Positions 1-9,276 of a stretch of DNA of 64,000 bases are shown piece after piece (the first letter of the stretch is position 1; each line of letters begins with the position of its first letter). The stretch comes from Natrinema hispanicum (GTDB lineage: Archaea > Halobacteriota > Halobacteria > Halobacteriales > Natrialbaceae). The stretch covers positions 248,001 through 312,000 of the forward strand of contig NZ_SHMP01000003.1 in assembly GCF_004217335.1 (NCBI RefSeq), read 5' to 3'. The position numbers and the translations under genes were made by a program. The notes beneath the pieces are model-generated. The model searched no databases. It saw only the letters and a list, made by a program, of their open reading frames with translations, and was not told where the DNA came from.

Positions 1-1281
1 GGCGGTCTGCTCGAGCTCAAGCGGGCTCGCGATCCCAAAGCCAAGCGAGACGACGAACGCGAGCGGGACGCCGACGAGCGCGCCGGCAAGCATCCGGCCG
101 CGAATCGCCTGCCTGCCGGTCAGCGTCGACGTGACGACGGCAGGCAGGGCCGGCCCGAGGTCGCCCAGCGGATTGAGCGTAAAGAGGACGCCGGCGGCCC
201 AGACGGCGTACAGACAGAAGAGGACGGCCAGAAACGCCGGTACCGTCCCGAGTTCGACGATCTGCTGGATGAACCCGAGCGCGCCCAACAGCGGGTAGCC
301 GGCGTAGGCCAACCGGATCGGGGCGCGTTTCGTCCGGCAGATCGCCGTCACCGTCACGGTTCGAACCGGCCGCGAGACGCGCCCTGCGAGGAGCGCGGTG
401 AGCCGATCGGACGACGATTCCTCGTCGATCGGGTCGTCGTCGGTGCGAGCCGGATCCGCGAACCAGTGGCGGTCTGCGGCGGGGACGGCGGCCGCAAGGG
501 CGACGCTTGCGAGACAGACAGTGCCGGCGATGGCCCCGGCGATCGCGGATAGTGAGGGCTCGAGGCCGGGGATTCCGATCACCAGCAGGTGACCGGGCCA
601 GCCCAGCGGGCTCGCCTGTAACGCGGTAAACAGTGTCCCCATGACCGCGTTGAGGCCGCCGGTCGCGATCGCGCCGAAGTAGGCGAGCCAGAACGCAGCG
701 AACAGCAGCGTTCGATAGCGGGCGATCGGCTCGTAGACGGTGATCAGATGTCGCACCCAGATGCCAACGAGGAAGCCGACCGGAACGGCGGTAACGACGA
801 CGAGCGCAACCGAAAGCGTCGCGGTGACGACGGGAATCGGCGTTCCCGCACCGGCTGCGAACGCGCCAGCGAAGAGTGCAGTGAGCGGGAGCATGACGAC
901 AGCGTAGCGCGCGACTTCGGCGGCGACGATGCCGACGACGGCGTTGCGAACTGCCGTCGACAACAGGAGGAACGCGGGCTCGTCGACGGCGGCGACTGCC
1001 GTGACGGTTCGCATGACCGTCATCACGGCCAGGAGCACCCACAGCACCGCGATCCCGCCGGTCACGTACTCGAGGACCGTCGTGGCGGTGTCAGTCGTGA
1101 GCGAGGCGGTGACGGCCTGCTCGCCCAGCGTCGGCAAGAGGGACACACCGAGGACCGTGATCGGGCCGAGCGCGACCACTGCGATCACGGCCATCAGGAG
1201 CAACTTCGTCCGATTGCCGACGATCGAGCGAACGGTCCGGCGGAAATCGAGATCCGCGACAGTCAGCGCAGCGTGTGTCAT
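1..1281 (-). CDS. ABC-2 type transporter permease (C-terminus beyond window)
   Basis: The minus-strand frame is open from an ATG at 1281 (MTHAALTVADLDFRRTV) to the window edge, 427 codons so far, so the gene is partial. The protein is rich in long hydrophobic segments with short charged loops, including one near residue 27 (LLLMAVIAVVALGPI) and a pair near residues 75-150, as expected of an integral membrane permease. It lies divergently from an ABC ATPase 160 bases away, which suggests that the two form one exporter or drug/polymer ABC-2 transporter. Membrane topology and pairing are inferred; the substrate cannot be told. Confidence 0.75.
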   Translation of the reverse strand, partial: MTHAALTVADLDFRRTVRSIVGNRTKLLLMAVIAVVALGPITVLGVSLLPTLGEQAVTASLTTDTATTVLEYVTGGIAVLWVLLAVMTVMRTVTAVAAVDEPAFLLLSTAVRNAVVGIVAAEVARYAVVMLPLTALFAGAFAAGAGTPIPVVTATLSVALVVVTAVPVGFLVGIWVRHLITVYEPIARYRTLLFAAFWLAYFGAIATGGLNAVMGTLFTALQASPLGWPGHLLVIGIPGLEPSLSAIAGAIAGTVCLASVALAAAVPAADRHWFADPARTDDDPIDEESSSDRLTALLAGRVSRPVRTVTVTAICRTKRAPIRLAYAGYPLLGALGFIQQIVELGTVPAFLAVLFCLYAVWAAGVLFTLNPLGDLGPALPAVVTSTLTGRQAIRGRMLAGALVGVPLAFVVSLGFGIASPLELEQTA

Positions 1282-1410
1282 CACGAAACACCTCGCGTCG
1301 GTCGGCAGGAGGGGAGCAATTCCGGGCTCATAGTCGTGTTCGAGGTGTGCTGGCAGTAAACCCTTTGGATATCTGTCATTCGGTCGTGGCGACCGCTCAA
1401 ACATGACACA

Positions 1411-1420
1411 CTTTTAATTA
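1411..1420 (+). promoter_or_regulatory. TATA box of the ABC ATPase gene
   Basis: The sequence cttttaatta is centred about 26 bases before the ATG at 1442. This is the spacing of a haloarchaeal TATA box to a transcript that starts at or next to the start codon, so a leaderless mRNA is likely. Confidence 0.6.
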
Positions 1421-1441
1421 GACACCGCCAAACGAACGCGT

Positions 1442-2224
1442 ATGCGCCCTGCCGATGCCCCCGCCATCGAAACCGACGGACTGACGAAGCGGTACGGCGA
1501 GACGACCGCCGTCTCGGAGCTGACGATGACCGTCGAACGCGGTACCGTCTATGGATTTCTTGGACCCAACGGGGCGGGGAAGACGACCACGATGCGGATA
1601 CTGACGACGCTGACGAGACCGACCGCAGGGACGGCTCGCGTCGCCGGCCATTCGATCACGGATCGCGAGTCGATTACCCCCCACATCGGTTATCTGCCAG
1701 AAGAGCCGCCAGTCTACGACGAACTCACTGGCCGGGAACAACTCGAGTACGCTGCCGGCCTCCGGGACATCCCCGAGACCGAGGCAAGCGAGCGCATCGA
1801 TGCGTTGCTCGAGCGCTTCGACCTGCTCGAGGACGCCCACAAGCGCATCGAAGATTACTCGAAGGGAATGCGCCAGAAAGTCGGCGTCATCCAGGCAGTC
1901 CTGCACGAACCGGACGTAGCCTTCCTCGACGAACCGACCAGTGGCCTCGATCCCCGCGCGGCCCGAACGATGCGCGAGACCATCGCCGACCTCGCCGACC
2001 ACGAAATGACGATCTTCCTCTCGACGCACATCCTCCCTGTCGTTGACGAACTGGCCGACGAGATCGGCGTCCTCCACAACGGGACGCTCGTCGCCGAGGA
2101 CGATCCCGAACGGCTCAAGACCCGTGCCGAGACCGGCGACGCGCGCAGTCTCGAGGACGCATTCCTCGAGATCACTCGCGAGCCGACGGACGAGGGACAC
2201 ACACGGGAGCGTCCGTTGAAATGA
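1442..2224 (+). CDS. ABC transporter ATP-binding protein
   Basis: The 260-residue ATPase subunit has the complete nucleotide-binding set: Walker A GPNGAGKT near residue 41, an ABC signature-like YSKGMRQKV near 138, Walker B VAFLDEPTSGLD near 159, and an H-loop STHILP. This arrangement is typical of ATPases that pair with ABC-2 permeases (CcmA/DrrA type). The likely partner is the divergent permease at 1-1281. It would hydrolyse ATP at the inner membrane face to drive export; the substrate is unknown. The TATA spacing supports the ATG at 1442 and a leaderless transcript. Confidence 0.9.
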   Translation: MRPADAPAIETDGLTKRYGETTAVSELTMTVERGTVYGFLGPNGAGKTTTMRILTTLTRPTAGTARVAGHSITDRESITPHIGYLPEEPPVYDELTGREQLEYAAGLRDIPETEASERIDALLERFDLLEDAHKRIEDYSKGMRQKVGVIQAVLHEPDVAFLDEPTSGLDPRAARTMRETIADLADHEMTIFLSTHILPVVDELADEIGVLHNGTLVAEDDPERLKTRAETGDARSLEDAFLEITREPTDEGHTRERPLK

Positions 2225-2334
2225 CCGTTCGGCGACAGAGAGCTACGCAAATAGCGTCTCGTCCGCTCTCGAGGACTCATATCCACTACGTTTTAGTGGC
2301 AAGCCATCGTACAGTCGTACGGAGGTGAGAATCG

Positions 2335-2577
2335 ATGGTGGCGAGAGACATCACTGGAATCGTCGACCGCTCTCGAATCGGTGATCGGTCGTTGACAATC
2401 GACCGGTACGATCTCCTGTTGGGACTGATCCCGACAGCGTTCGTGGTCGCGTTTCTCGCTAGTCGATTGCTCAGTCTCCCCTTCGAAGCGGCCGTTCTCG
2501 GCGGTGCAGCCATCGCGGCGCTCGCGCTGTTCGATGGCGTCGTCTTCCGGCCGCCGACGGGGCTTCGAGGTACGTAA
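2335..2577 (+). CDS. Small membrane protein, 80 residues
   Basis: This is a short acidic and hydrophobic protein with two predicted membrane segments, roughly residues 28-45 (LLLGLIPTAFVVAFLA) and 50-66 (AAVLGGAAIAALALF). A ggaggtga ribosome-binding site at 2321-2328 sits 7 bases before the ATG, which is unusual among these mostly leaderless genes and supports the start. A TATA-like ttttag lies near 2290. I do not recognise a characterised family. The next gene (FolC-FolP) follows within 100 bases but has its own promoter. Confidence 0.65.
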   Translation: MVARDITGIVDRSRIGDRSLTIDRYDLLLGLIPTAFVVAFLASRLLSLPFEAAVLGGAAIAALALFDGVVFRPPTGLRGT

Positions 2578-2674
2578 CACCGTCGGCTGTGGCTCCGACA
2601 GTCGACGTTCGTGATCGGCGGGACACCGCCCCTTGTCCGACAGTATCAAAAACGACCGGGCTCTCGGTCACTGT

Positions 2675-5218
2675 ATGGAGTATTACGAGGCGGCGGATTT
2701 CTTATTCGATCTCCGGCGGTTCCGCCCGAAGCCGGGCACCGAGTCGACCGCCCGGTTGCTGTCTCACCTTGAGCACCCTCATGCCGACGTCGATTTCGTG
2801 CAGATCGCCGGCTCCAACGGGAAAGGGAGCACGGCCCGCATGCTCGAGCGAACCCTGCGGGAGGCCGGCTACTCCGTCGGCCTCTACACCTCGCCACATC
2901 TCGAGGACCTCCGCGAGCGGGTTCGCGTCGACGGCCGGAAGATTCCCCGGTCGGCCGTCTGTGAGTACGTTGAAGCGATCCGCGAGTACATCACAGCGCA
3001 GGCCGCCGACGGCGAGTCGCCCACCTTCTTCGAGGCGATGACGGCGATGGCGCTGTGGCAGTTCGGCCGCGAGGATGTCGACGTCGCCATCCTCGAAGTC
3101 GGCATCGGCGGCAAATACGACGCAACGAGCGTCGTCGATCCCGTCGCCAGCGCAGTGACGAGCGTCACGTTAGAGCATACGGGCATCCTCGGCGACACCG
3201 AAGCGGAAATCGCCCGCGACAAGGCCCACGTCGCACCCGACGACGCGCCGCTGGTCACGGGCGTGACCGGCGAGCCACTCGAGGCGGTTCGTGAGGTCGC
3301 CGGTGACGTGGTGACTGTCGGGACGGACACGGCAGCCGACACACAGCCCGACGTCTATGTCACCTACGAGGGGCGGGCAAACCACATCGAAGCGACTGTC
3401 TCGCTCGACGGCGACGACTGGGACCTCGAGACACGGATCCCGCTGCTGGGCGAACATCAGGCGGTCAACGCCGGCATCGCCACAGTTCTCGCTCGGCAGT
3501 TCGCCGACGTTTCAGCGTCAGCCCTCGCCCGCGGGCTGCGAAGTGCTCACTGGCCGGGCCGGTTCGAAGTGATCGACACCGAGCCGCTGACCGTCCTCGA
3601 TGGCGCGCACAACCCTGGTGCCTGCGAGCGACTCGGCGAAACGCTTGCGACCTACGACTACGACGACCTCCACGTCGTCTTCGGCGCGATGCACGAGAAA
3701 GAACACCGCGCGATGGCCGCCGCGTTGCCGACGCCCCAGCGTGTCGTGACGACCGAGCCGACGCTCGACCGCGCGGAGGACCCTGCCGTCCTCGCCGAAG
3801 CGTTCGCCGACGCCGGTGTCGACACGGTCCGGACCGAGGCCACCGTTCAAGATGCGCTCGCACGCGCACTCGAGGCGGCCGACGGCGACGACTGCGTGCT
3901 CGTCACCGGCTCGCTGTTCGTCGTCGCGGAGGCACGCTCGCGCTGGACCCGAACTGACGTTCCAAAGCGCGTCCGCGATCTCGCAGACGCTCGCGATGCA
4001 CTCGAGGGGGCAAACGTCGCCGCAGGCGACATCGAACGGCTGGACGGCGACGCCGTCCACCGGGTCGTCAGAACGGCGCTGCGGGACCGACAGGCGAGCG
4101 TCCTGAAAGAAGAGTTGCTGCGAGTGGGCGGGGAATGTGCCCTGTCGGGCATCGAGCGCGACGACGAGGCCGTCGACGCCGTGTTGATGGGCACGCTCGC
4201 CCAGTTCGAGTCGCTCGTCGAGGCGCTCGAGAGCCGATCGCGTCCCCACGGGGTGGCAGATGTCGCTCGGGAACTGCGCGATACCCTCGCGCTCGAGGCC
4301 GGAGCAGACACCGAGGATCGACCGACACCGGCGGCGGGTCACACCGCGGGACGGTCCCGGTCGGCGTCCCGTTCTGCAGACGAGTCGCCCGGATCGGACG
4401 CTCCTTGGACGGATCGGACGGCCGTCATGGGCATCTTGAACGTCACGCCCGACAGCTTCCACGACGGCGGCCAATACAACGCACTCGAGGACGCGGTCGC
4501 CCGCGCCGAAGCGATGGTCGACGCCGGGGCCGACGTGATCGACGTCGGTGGCGAATCGACCCGGCCAGGCTCCGATCCCGTCTCAGTCGACGAAGAACTG
4601 GATCGCGTCCTGCCCGTGATCGAGGAGATCGCCGATCTCGACGCCATGCTGTCGGTCGACACCCGCCGGGCCGCCGTCGCCGACGCGACGCTCGCGGCCG
4701 GCGCGGACATCATCAACGACGTTTCGGGGCTCGAGGATCCTGAGATGCGCTTTGTCGTCGCCGACCACGACGCGAACTTGGTCGTGATGCATAGCATCGA
4801 CGCGCCGGTCGTCCCCGACCGCGACGTCGCGTACGACGATGTCGTCGCGGACGTCCTCGATCAGCTCTCCGAACGCGTGTTACTCGCAGAGAAGGCTGGC
4901 CTCGATCGCGAGCAGATCATCGTCGACCCCGGCATCGGCTTCGGCAAGACCGCAGCGGAGAACTTCGAACTCCTCGACCGGATCGACGAGTTCCACGCGC
5001 TCGGCTGTCCCGTCCTGTTCGGCCACTCTCACAAGTCCATGTTCGAACACGTCGGCCGCGAGCCGGGCGACCGGCTCGAGGCAACCGTCGCTGCGACGGC
5101 GCTTGCGGCCGACCGCGGGGCCGACATCGTACGGGTCCACGACGTCGCAGAGAACGTCGCCGCGGTTCGGACGGCGCTTGCAGCGCGCGATCCAACGCAG
5201 TTTCACTGGCAGCCGTGA
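2675..5218 (+). CDS. folCP: Bifunctional folylpolyglutamate synthase / dihydropteroate synthase
   Basis: A single 847-residue protein joins two folate enzymes. The N-terminal part (about residues 1-430) is Mur-ligase-like FolC with the P-loop GSNGKGST near residue 49 and the later HNPGACER motif. The C-terminal part (from about residue 580) is dihydropteroate synthase, opening with MGILNVTPDSFHDGG and containing the DVGGESTRPGS, NDVSG and GHSHKS motifs. A Ser/Arg-rich acidic linker lies between. FolC-FolP fusions are known in haloarchaea. The ATG at 2675 is chosen over an upstream TTG at 2633 because a TATA-like tatcaaaa sits about 28 bases before it. It would make 7,8-dihydropteroate and add glutamate tails. 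Confidence 0.92.
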   Translation: MEYYEAADFLFDLRRFRPKPGTESTARLLSHLEHPHADVDFVQIAGSNGKGSTARMLERTLREAGYSVGLYTSPHLEDLRERVRVDGRKIPRSAVCEYVEAIREYITAQAADGESPTFFEAMTAMALWQFGREDVDVAILEVGIGGKYDATSVVDPVASAVTSVTLEHTGILGDTEAEIARDKAHVAPDDAPLVTGVTGEPLEAVREVAGDVVTVGTDTAADTQPDVYVTYEGRANHIEATVSLDGDDWDLETRIPLLGEHQAVNAGIATVLARQFADVSASALARGLRSAHWPGRFEVIDTEPLTVLDGAHNPGACERLGETLATYDYDDLHVVFGAMHEKEHRAMAAALPTPQRVVTTEPTLDRAEDPAVLAEAFADAGVDTVRTEATVQDALARALEAADGDDCVLVTGSLFVVAEARSRWTRTDVPKRVRDLADARDALEGANVAAGDIERLDGDAVHRVVRTALRDRQASVLKEELLRVGGECALSGIERDDEAVDAVLMGTLAQFESLVEALESRSRPHGVADVARELRDTLALEAGADTEDRPTPAAGHTAGRSRSASRSADESPGSDAPWTDRTAVMGILNVTPDSFHDGGQYNALEDAVARAEAMVDAGADVIDVGGESTRPGSDPVSVDEELDRVLPVIEEIADLDAMLSVDTRRAAVADATLAAGADIINDVSGLEDPEMRFVVADHDANLVVMHSIDAPVVPDRDVAYDDVVADVLDQLSERVLLAEKAGLDREQIIVDPGIGFGKTAAENFELLDRIDEFHALGCPVLFGHSHKSMFEHVGREPGDRLEATVAATALAADRGADIVRVHDVAENVAAVRTALAARDPTQFHWQP

Positions 5219-5388
5219 CGACTCCCACGACCGCAGTCGTGGGCGTTCTCCTCGAAGCTGTGTAATCCACCGCTTCCCTCTCCGTTGTTCCTCCGTTCGA
5301 ACGGCCGTTCTCGTCAGTAATAGCCACTCGCAACACGTATTGGGTATCATATAGGTTTAGTGTCTCGGTTCCCTACCACGACGCGAGG

Positions 5389-5532
5389 ATGAGGAAGCTA
5401 TCCGACAACTGTAGAGAACACCTCGAGCAAGCGTTACAAACCGACGATCCAAGCGAGAAGGATTTTCACATTCGGCAGGTGATGCAGGTGTGCGGCGTTG
5501 ATCACCTTCCGGACGAGTCCGACGCGGAGTAA
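5389..5532 (+). CDS. Small hypothetical protein, 47 residues
   Basis: An ORF starting MRKLSDNCREHLEQALQ and ending PDESDAE follows a TATA-like region (atatag / tttag at 5350-5360) at leaderless spacing. It is acidic, contains two Cys and two His residues (one in GVDHLPDE) and reads as one helical domain. No family is recognised. The promoter, acidic composition and clean intergenic position between convergent larger genes support it being real; there is no homology evidence. Confidence 0.5.
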   Translation: MRKLSDNCREHLEQALQTDDPSEKDFHIRQVMQVCGVDHLPDESDAE

Positions 5533-5574
5533 CGAACCGTTCTCGATCCGGCGAGCCAAATCGATAGCTGCTGC

Positions 5575-8500
5575 TCAGTCGATCGTCTCCTCACGACCGG
5601 GAGCGTGCTCGTCCGGCCCGCAGCCAAGCGACCGATGCGGACAGCCCCGGCAGTGCTCGCCCGGTGTCGTCTCGTGAAACGACGGCTCGTCGACTGCCGC
5701 GAGCGTCTCGCGGACCGCGTCCCACGACGGGAGCGCGTCACGCTCGAACAGGTCGACACGAGGGCCGTCGACGTCACCGACGTAGACGTAGCCGGCTGCC
5801 GAGATCGGGTCGTCGAACCGGTCCGCACAGGCACGCAGGTAGAGCGCGAGCTGGACGGCGTCGTCGGGCGCGATCCGTTCTGTGGTCGCCTTGTAGTCGA
5901 GGACCGCCAGCCCACCGTCAGGTATCCGCCGGATCGAGTCGACGTACCCGACCACGTCCCCCGTCACGCCAACGACGTCCTCGAGCGAGAAGGGAAGCTC
6001 AGCAGCCAGTGGCTCCCAGTCGGCGACCGGGCGATCGATGTCGGGTGCGCTCGCTTCGAAGTAGCGGTCGATACAGGCGAGGACGGCCTCGCAGTGGGCG
6101 AGCAAATCGCGCGCGGTGAGTTGTCGAACCGCGGCCTCGCGCCACGCCTCGCGGGTGTGGTACTCGCGGTGGAAGGCCTCTTCGGCGACGTCGTGGAAGA
6201 CGGTGCCGACGATTCGTGACGCCGGGTCGTCGGTCGCTGGGACCGGTCCGCCGTTCTCGGTCGCTTCGCCGCCGGCCGCCGATGCGGGATGTGGGTCGTC
6301 GATCGCCCGAACGACGTGATCCAGGTAGTGTTTCCGCGGACAGGTCTCGTGGGTGTCTATCGCGGAGTAGCTGTGGCGCATCGCGACCGGGAGCTCCGTC
6401 GTGGACGCGAGCGTCTCGACCGGGAAGCGGACGGTCTCGGTCGTCAACGCAGAGAGCTGCCGGCTGCCCGGAACCCGGATCTCGCCCCCCGGGCCATCAC
6501 TGTCGCGGCCGTCCACGAGCCGACCGTCGCTCGCCGCGTCGGCCGCCGGCAACAACTGGCCGTCCCGGAGCAATCGTCCCAGCCGGTGGACGGTCTCGAT
6601 CGCCTCGCGCGTCTCGAGGGGTTCGACCGGCCGGTCGCCGTAGTCAGCATAGTAGGTGATCGTCCCCGGACTCTCACTGGCCGAGGCGGCGATTTCGTCG
6701 GTTCGATCGACGACCGTCTCGGGGTAGATTTCCCGCACCCGCTCGAAGCTCTCGGTCAGCGACGACCACAGATCCATCCGCCGACCGGCTACCGACCACT
6801 CGATGTCGTCGGCCAGACAGGCGTCGGCAGTCGACACCGCGAGTTCGGTCTCGTCGCCGTCGTAGGCATATTCCGAGCCGAACAGGAACAGATGGTTCTC
6901 GGCGCGCGTGAGCGCGACGTGAAGCACCCGCCACTCCTCACCGACCGTCTCGGCGGCCAGATCCGCACAGAGCGGGGAGTCAACGTCGTCATCGAGCGCG
7001 GCGGCCAGCAGCCGGTGGCGGGCTCGCTCGACGTAATCGCCATCGACACACCACTCCTCGTCCGAGAGATACGGAATCAAGACCGTATCGAACTCGAGCC
7101 CCTTGGCCTGATGGACCGTCATCACGTCGACGCTGTCGGCGGATTGCGTTCCGCGGGTTCGGTCGCTGTCGCCGCCCTGAAGCGTCTCGGCAAGCGCGTC
7201 GACGAATTCGGTCGATAGCGACTGGATGACCCCGTCGGTGTCGTAGGCCTCGACGAACCGCTCGATGCGATCGAACTCGGCTCGCTCCTCGCTCGTACAG
7301 AACCACTCGATTCGGGTCAGGTCCCGGAACCGGCGCAGAAAGCCAGCCAGCGGGTAGACGTCCCGAAATCGCTCGAGTCGCTCGAGATGATCGCGAACCC
7401 GCTCGAGCCGATCAGGCTGGGTGAGCCGCTCGGCGTCGATGGCCATCACGGCGTCGTGCAGCGATCCCGGCTGTCCGTGCAGCGTCGCAAGATCGTCTTC
7501 CGTGAACCGGTAGCGGGCGAGCAACACGCGCCGGAGGTGGGCATCGGCAGCCGGGTCGACGAGGACCCGGAGATACGACAGCACCGTTTGCAGTCCGGGC
7601 GAAACGTCGCCACGGGGCGAGCCGGAGATTTCGTAGGGGAGCTGTTGGTCACCGAGAGCGTCCGCGATCGCCTGTGCGTGGCGATTCGTCCGGACGATAA
7701 CCGCGATATCGCCCAGTTCGCGCTGTGGGACGTTCGCGGCCGCACCGTTGAGTAGCCGTGAGACCGTCGTCGCGACCCCCGCAGCCGTCGATCCTGGGAT
7801 CGCGTCGCTTTCGACCTTGACGACGCGGTCCGGCGGATCGGCTTCAGCGTAGGTGCCTCGCGTTCGGCCGTCCTCGCGCAGCGTCTTCGAGGACTGCGGC
7901 CCGTAGTCACAGGCGTTCGTCAGATCGAGTATCTCCTGTCGCGAGCGGAAGTTACGCTCGAGTTCGATCGCCTCGTGGTCGTCGTAAGCGTCAGCCAGCC
8001 GATCGAGTCCCTCGCGGTCGGTGCCGCGCCAGCCGTAGATCGCCTGGTCTTTGTCACCGATCGCGAGCAGGTCCGGCCGATCGGGGCCGTCGGTGAGTGC
8101 AGTGAGCAGCGAGAACTGAGTTTCGTCGGTATCCTGAAACTCGTCGCAGTAGACCTGCGTCCACTGGTCCGTGATTTCGTCTGTGATCGCATCATCATCG
8201 AGCAGGCAGGTCGCCGTCCGAACGAGTTCGTCGAAATCGAGCGCGTCCGCTGCGTCGAGAGCGTCGTGGTAGTCCGCATAGACATCGGTATAGTGACGCG
8301 CCAGCCGAAGGAACTCGACGTAGTGTTTCAGCCGCCCGAAGGGCGTCTGTTCGATTCGGCTGGTCGCTGTCCCCCAGATCTGGTTGCCGAACAACGCCCG
8401 CGGAAGGTGTTTCGTGGTGGGGTCGTCGAGCGAGAGCGTCTCGATCGCGTTCGTCACGCACTGCTGGAGCACCCGGAGATACCGATCGACGTCACGAACC

Positions 8501-9276
8501 AGCTCGGCCTCGCGGAAGGCCGCCGGCGCTTCCGCGATCTTCTCGCGACAGTACGAGACGAGTTTCCCGTAGTCGATCAGCGACTCGCGGGCCTGTTCGA
8601 CGTGTTCCTCCCGGTTGAAATACCGCAGCGCTTCGTTGTCGAACGACAGGGTCTCGTCGGCGCGTCGCTCGAGCCAGAGGACGAACTCGTGACAGAGCTC
8701 GAGGGTCCGCACCGGCGGCAGCGCCGCCTGTAGCTCATCGGGCGTGACGTTCTCCTGACTCATCGTCCCGATGAACTGGTCGACCGCAGCCGTAAGATCG
8801 GCCGGTGAACCGTCGTGTTTCGACGCGGTCGCGAAGCCGTAGTCGTTGTCCGCAAGCAGGCGGCCGACGAGCCGTCGGCGTTTGCGCTCGGTAACGACCT
8901 CGAACTCGGGCGAGTAGCCCAGATAGTAGGCGTACTCTCGGACGAGCCGATAACAGAACGAGTGGTAGGTGTAGACGTCGATCGCCGCCGCTGCGTCGGG
9001 GTCGAGCCGTTCGGCGACCGCTGCGCGGATGCTCGCGGCGGCTTCGTTCGCGAAGGTCAACACGAGCACGTCGTCGGGCTCGACGTCACCCCGCTCGATG
9101 GCGCGCTCGAGCCGAACGAGCATCGTCGTCGTCTTCCCGGTGCCCGCACCGGCGTCGACGGACGTACAGGCCGTGTGACTCTCGATGACCGCTTTCTGGT
9201 TGCCCTTCGGCTCGATCTCGTCGACGGGTGCGAGCGTATCGTGCTCGCGGTCGGTTCGGCGCGGTCTCTCAGCCAT
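5575..9276 (-). CDS. UvrD/AddA-like helicase with C-terminal RecB-type nuclease domain
   Basis: This 1233-residue superfamily-1 helicase has all motifs: Walker A GAGTGKTT near residue 43, motif II DEFQDT, motif III GDKDQAIYGWRG, motif V VDVMTVHQAKGLEF and motif VI HVALTRAE. The last 250 residues form a PD-(D/E)XK nuclease (GTVFHD..., ...LAVLDYKATTE, QLALYLRA) framed by cysteines, one in HETCPRKHY and three in CRGCPHRSLGC, as in iron-sulfur AddB/Cas4-type nucleases. The ATG at 9276 overlaps the upstream gene's stop, so translation is coupled. It is the last gene of a three-gene operon and probably resects double-strand DNA ends for recombination. Confidence 0.9.
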   Translation of the reverse strand: MAERPRRTDREHDTLAPVDEIEPKGNQKAVIESHTACTSVDAGAGTGKTTTMLVRLERAIERGDVEPDDVLVLTFANEAAASIRAAVAERLDPDAAAAIDVYTYHSFCYRLVREYAYYLGYSPEFEVVTERKRRRLVGRLLADNDYGFATASKHDGSPADLTAAVDQFIGTMSQENVTPDELQAALPPVRTLELCHEFVLWLERRADETLSFDNEALRYFNREEHVEQARESLIDYGKLVSYCREKIAEAPAAFREAELVRDVDRYLRVLQQCVTNAIETLSLDDPTTKHLPRALFGNQIWGTATSRIEQTPFGRLKHYVEFLRLARHYTDVYADYHDALDAADALDFDELVRTATCLLDDDAITDEITDQWTQVYCDEFQDTDETQFSLLTALTDGPDRPDLLAIGDKDQAIYGWRGTDREGLDRLADAYDDHEAIELERNFRSRQEILDLTNACDYGPQSSKTLREDGRTRGTYAEADPPDRVVKVESDAIPGSTAAGVATTVSRLLNGAAANVPQRELGDIAVIVRTNRHAQAIADALGDQQLPYEISGSPRGDVSPGLQTVLSYLRVLVDPAADAHLRRVLLARYRFTEDDLATLHGQPGSLHDAVMAIDAERLTQPDRLERVRDHLERLERFRDVYPLAGFLRRFRDLTRIEWFCTSEERAEFDRIERFVEAYDTDGVIQSLSTEFVDALAETLQGGDSDRTRGTQSADSVDVMTVHQAKGLEFDTVLIPYLSDEEWCVDGDYVERARHRLLAAALDDDVDSPLCADLAAETVGEEWRVLHVALTRAENHLFLFGSEYAYDGDETELAVSTADACLADDIEWSVAGRRMDLWSSLTESFERVREIYPETVVDRTDEIAASASESPGTITYYADYGDRPVEPLETREAIETVHRLGRLLRDGQLLPAADAASDGRLVDGRDSDGPGGEIRVPGSRQLSALTTETVRFPVETLASTTELPVAMRHSYSAIDTHETCPRKHYLDHVVRAIDDPHPASAAGGEATENGGPVPATDDPASRIVGTVFHDVAEEAFHREYHTREAWREAAVRQLTARDLLAHCEAVLACIDRYFEASAPDIDRPVADWEPLAAELPFSLEDVVGVTGDVVGYVDSIRRIPDGGLAVLDYKATTERIAPDDAVQLALYLRACADRFDDPISAAGYVYVGDVDGPRVDLFERDALPSWDAVRETLAAVDEPSFHETTPGEHCRGCPHRSLGCGPDEHAPGREETID

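Noticed and set aside
17..1042. Long Arg-rich frame on the minus strand
   Set aside because: Highly basic composition and no hydrophobic pattern; it is the shadow of the ABC permease frame that runs from 1281.
2633..2674. TTG start extending FolC-FolP by 14 residues
   Set aside because: The ATG at 2675 has TATA spacing and the standard N-terminus; the extension is not like FolC.
6289..7218. 309-residue plus-strand frame antisense to the helicase
   Set aside because: Arg/Asp/Val-rich text with no motif; it is the opposite-strand shadow of the helicase gene.
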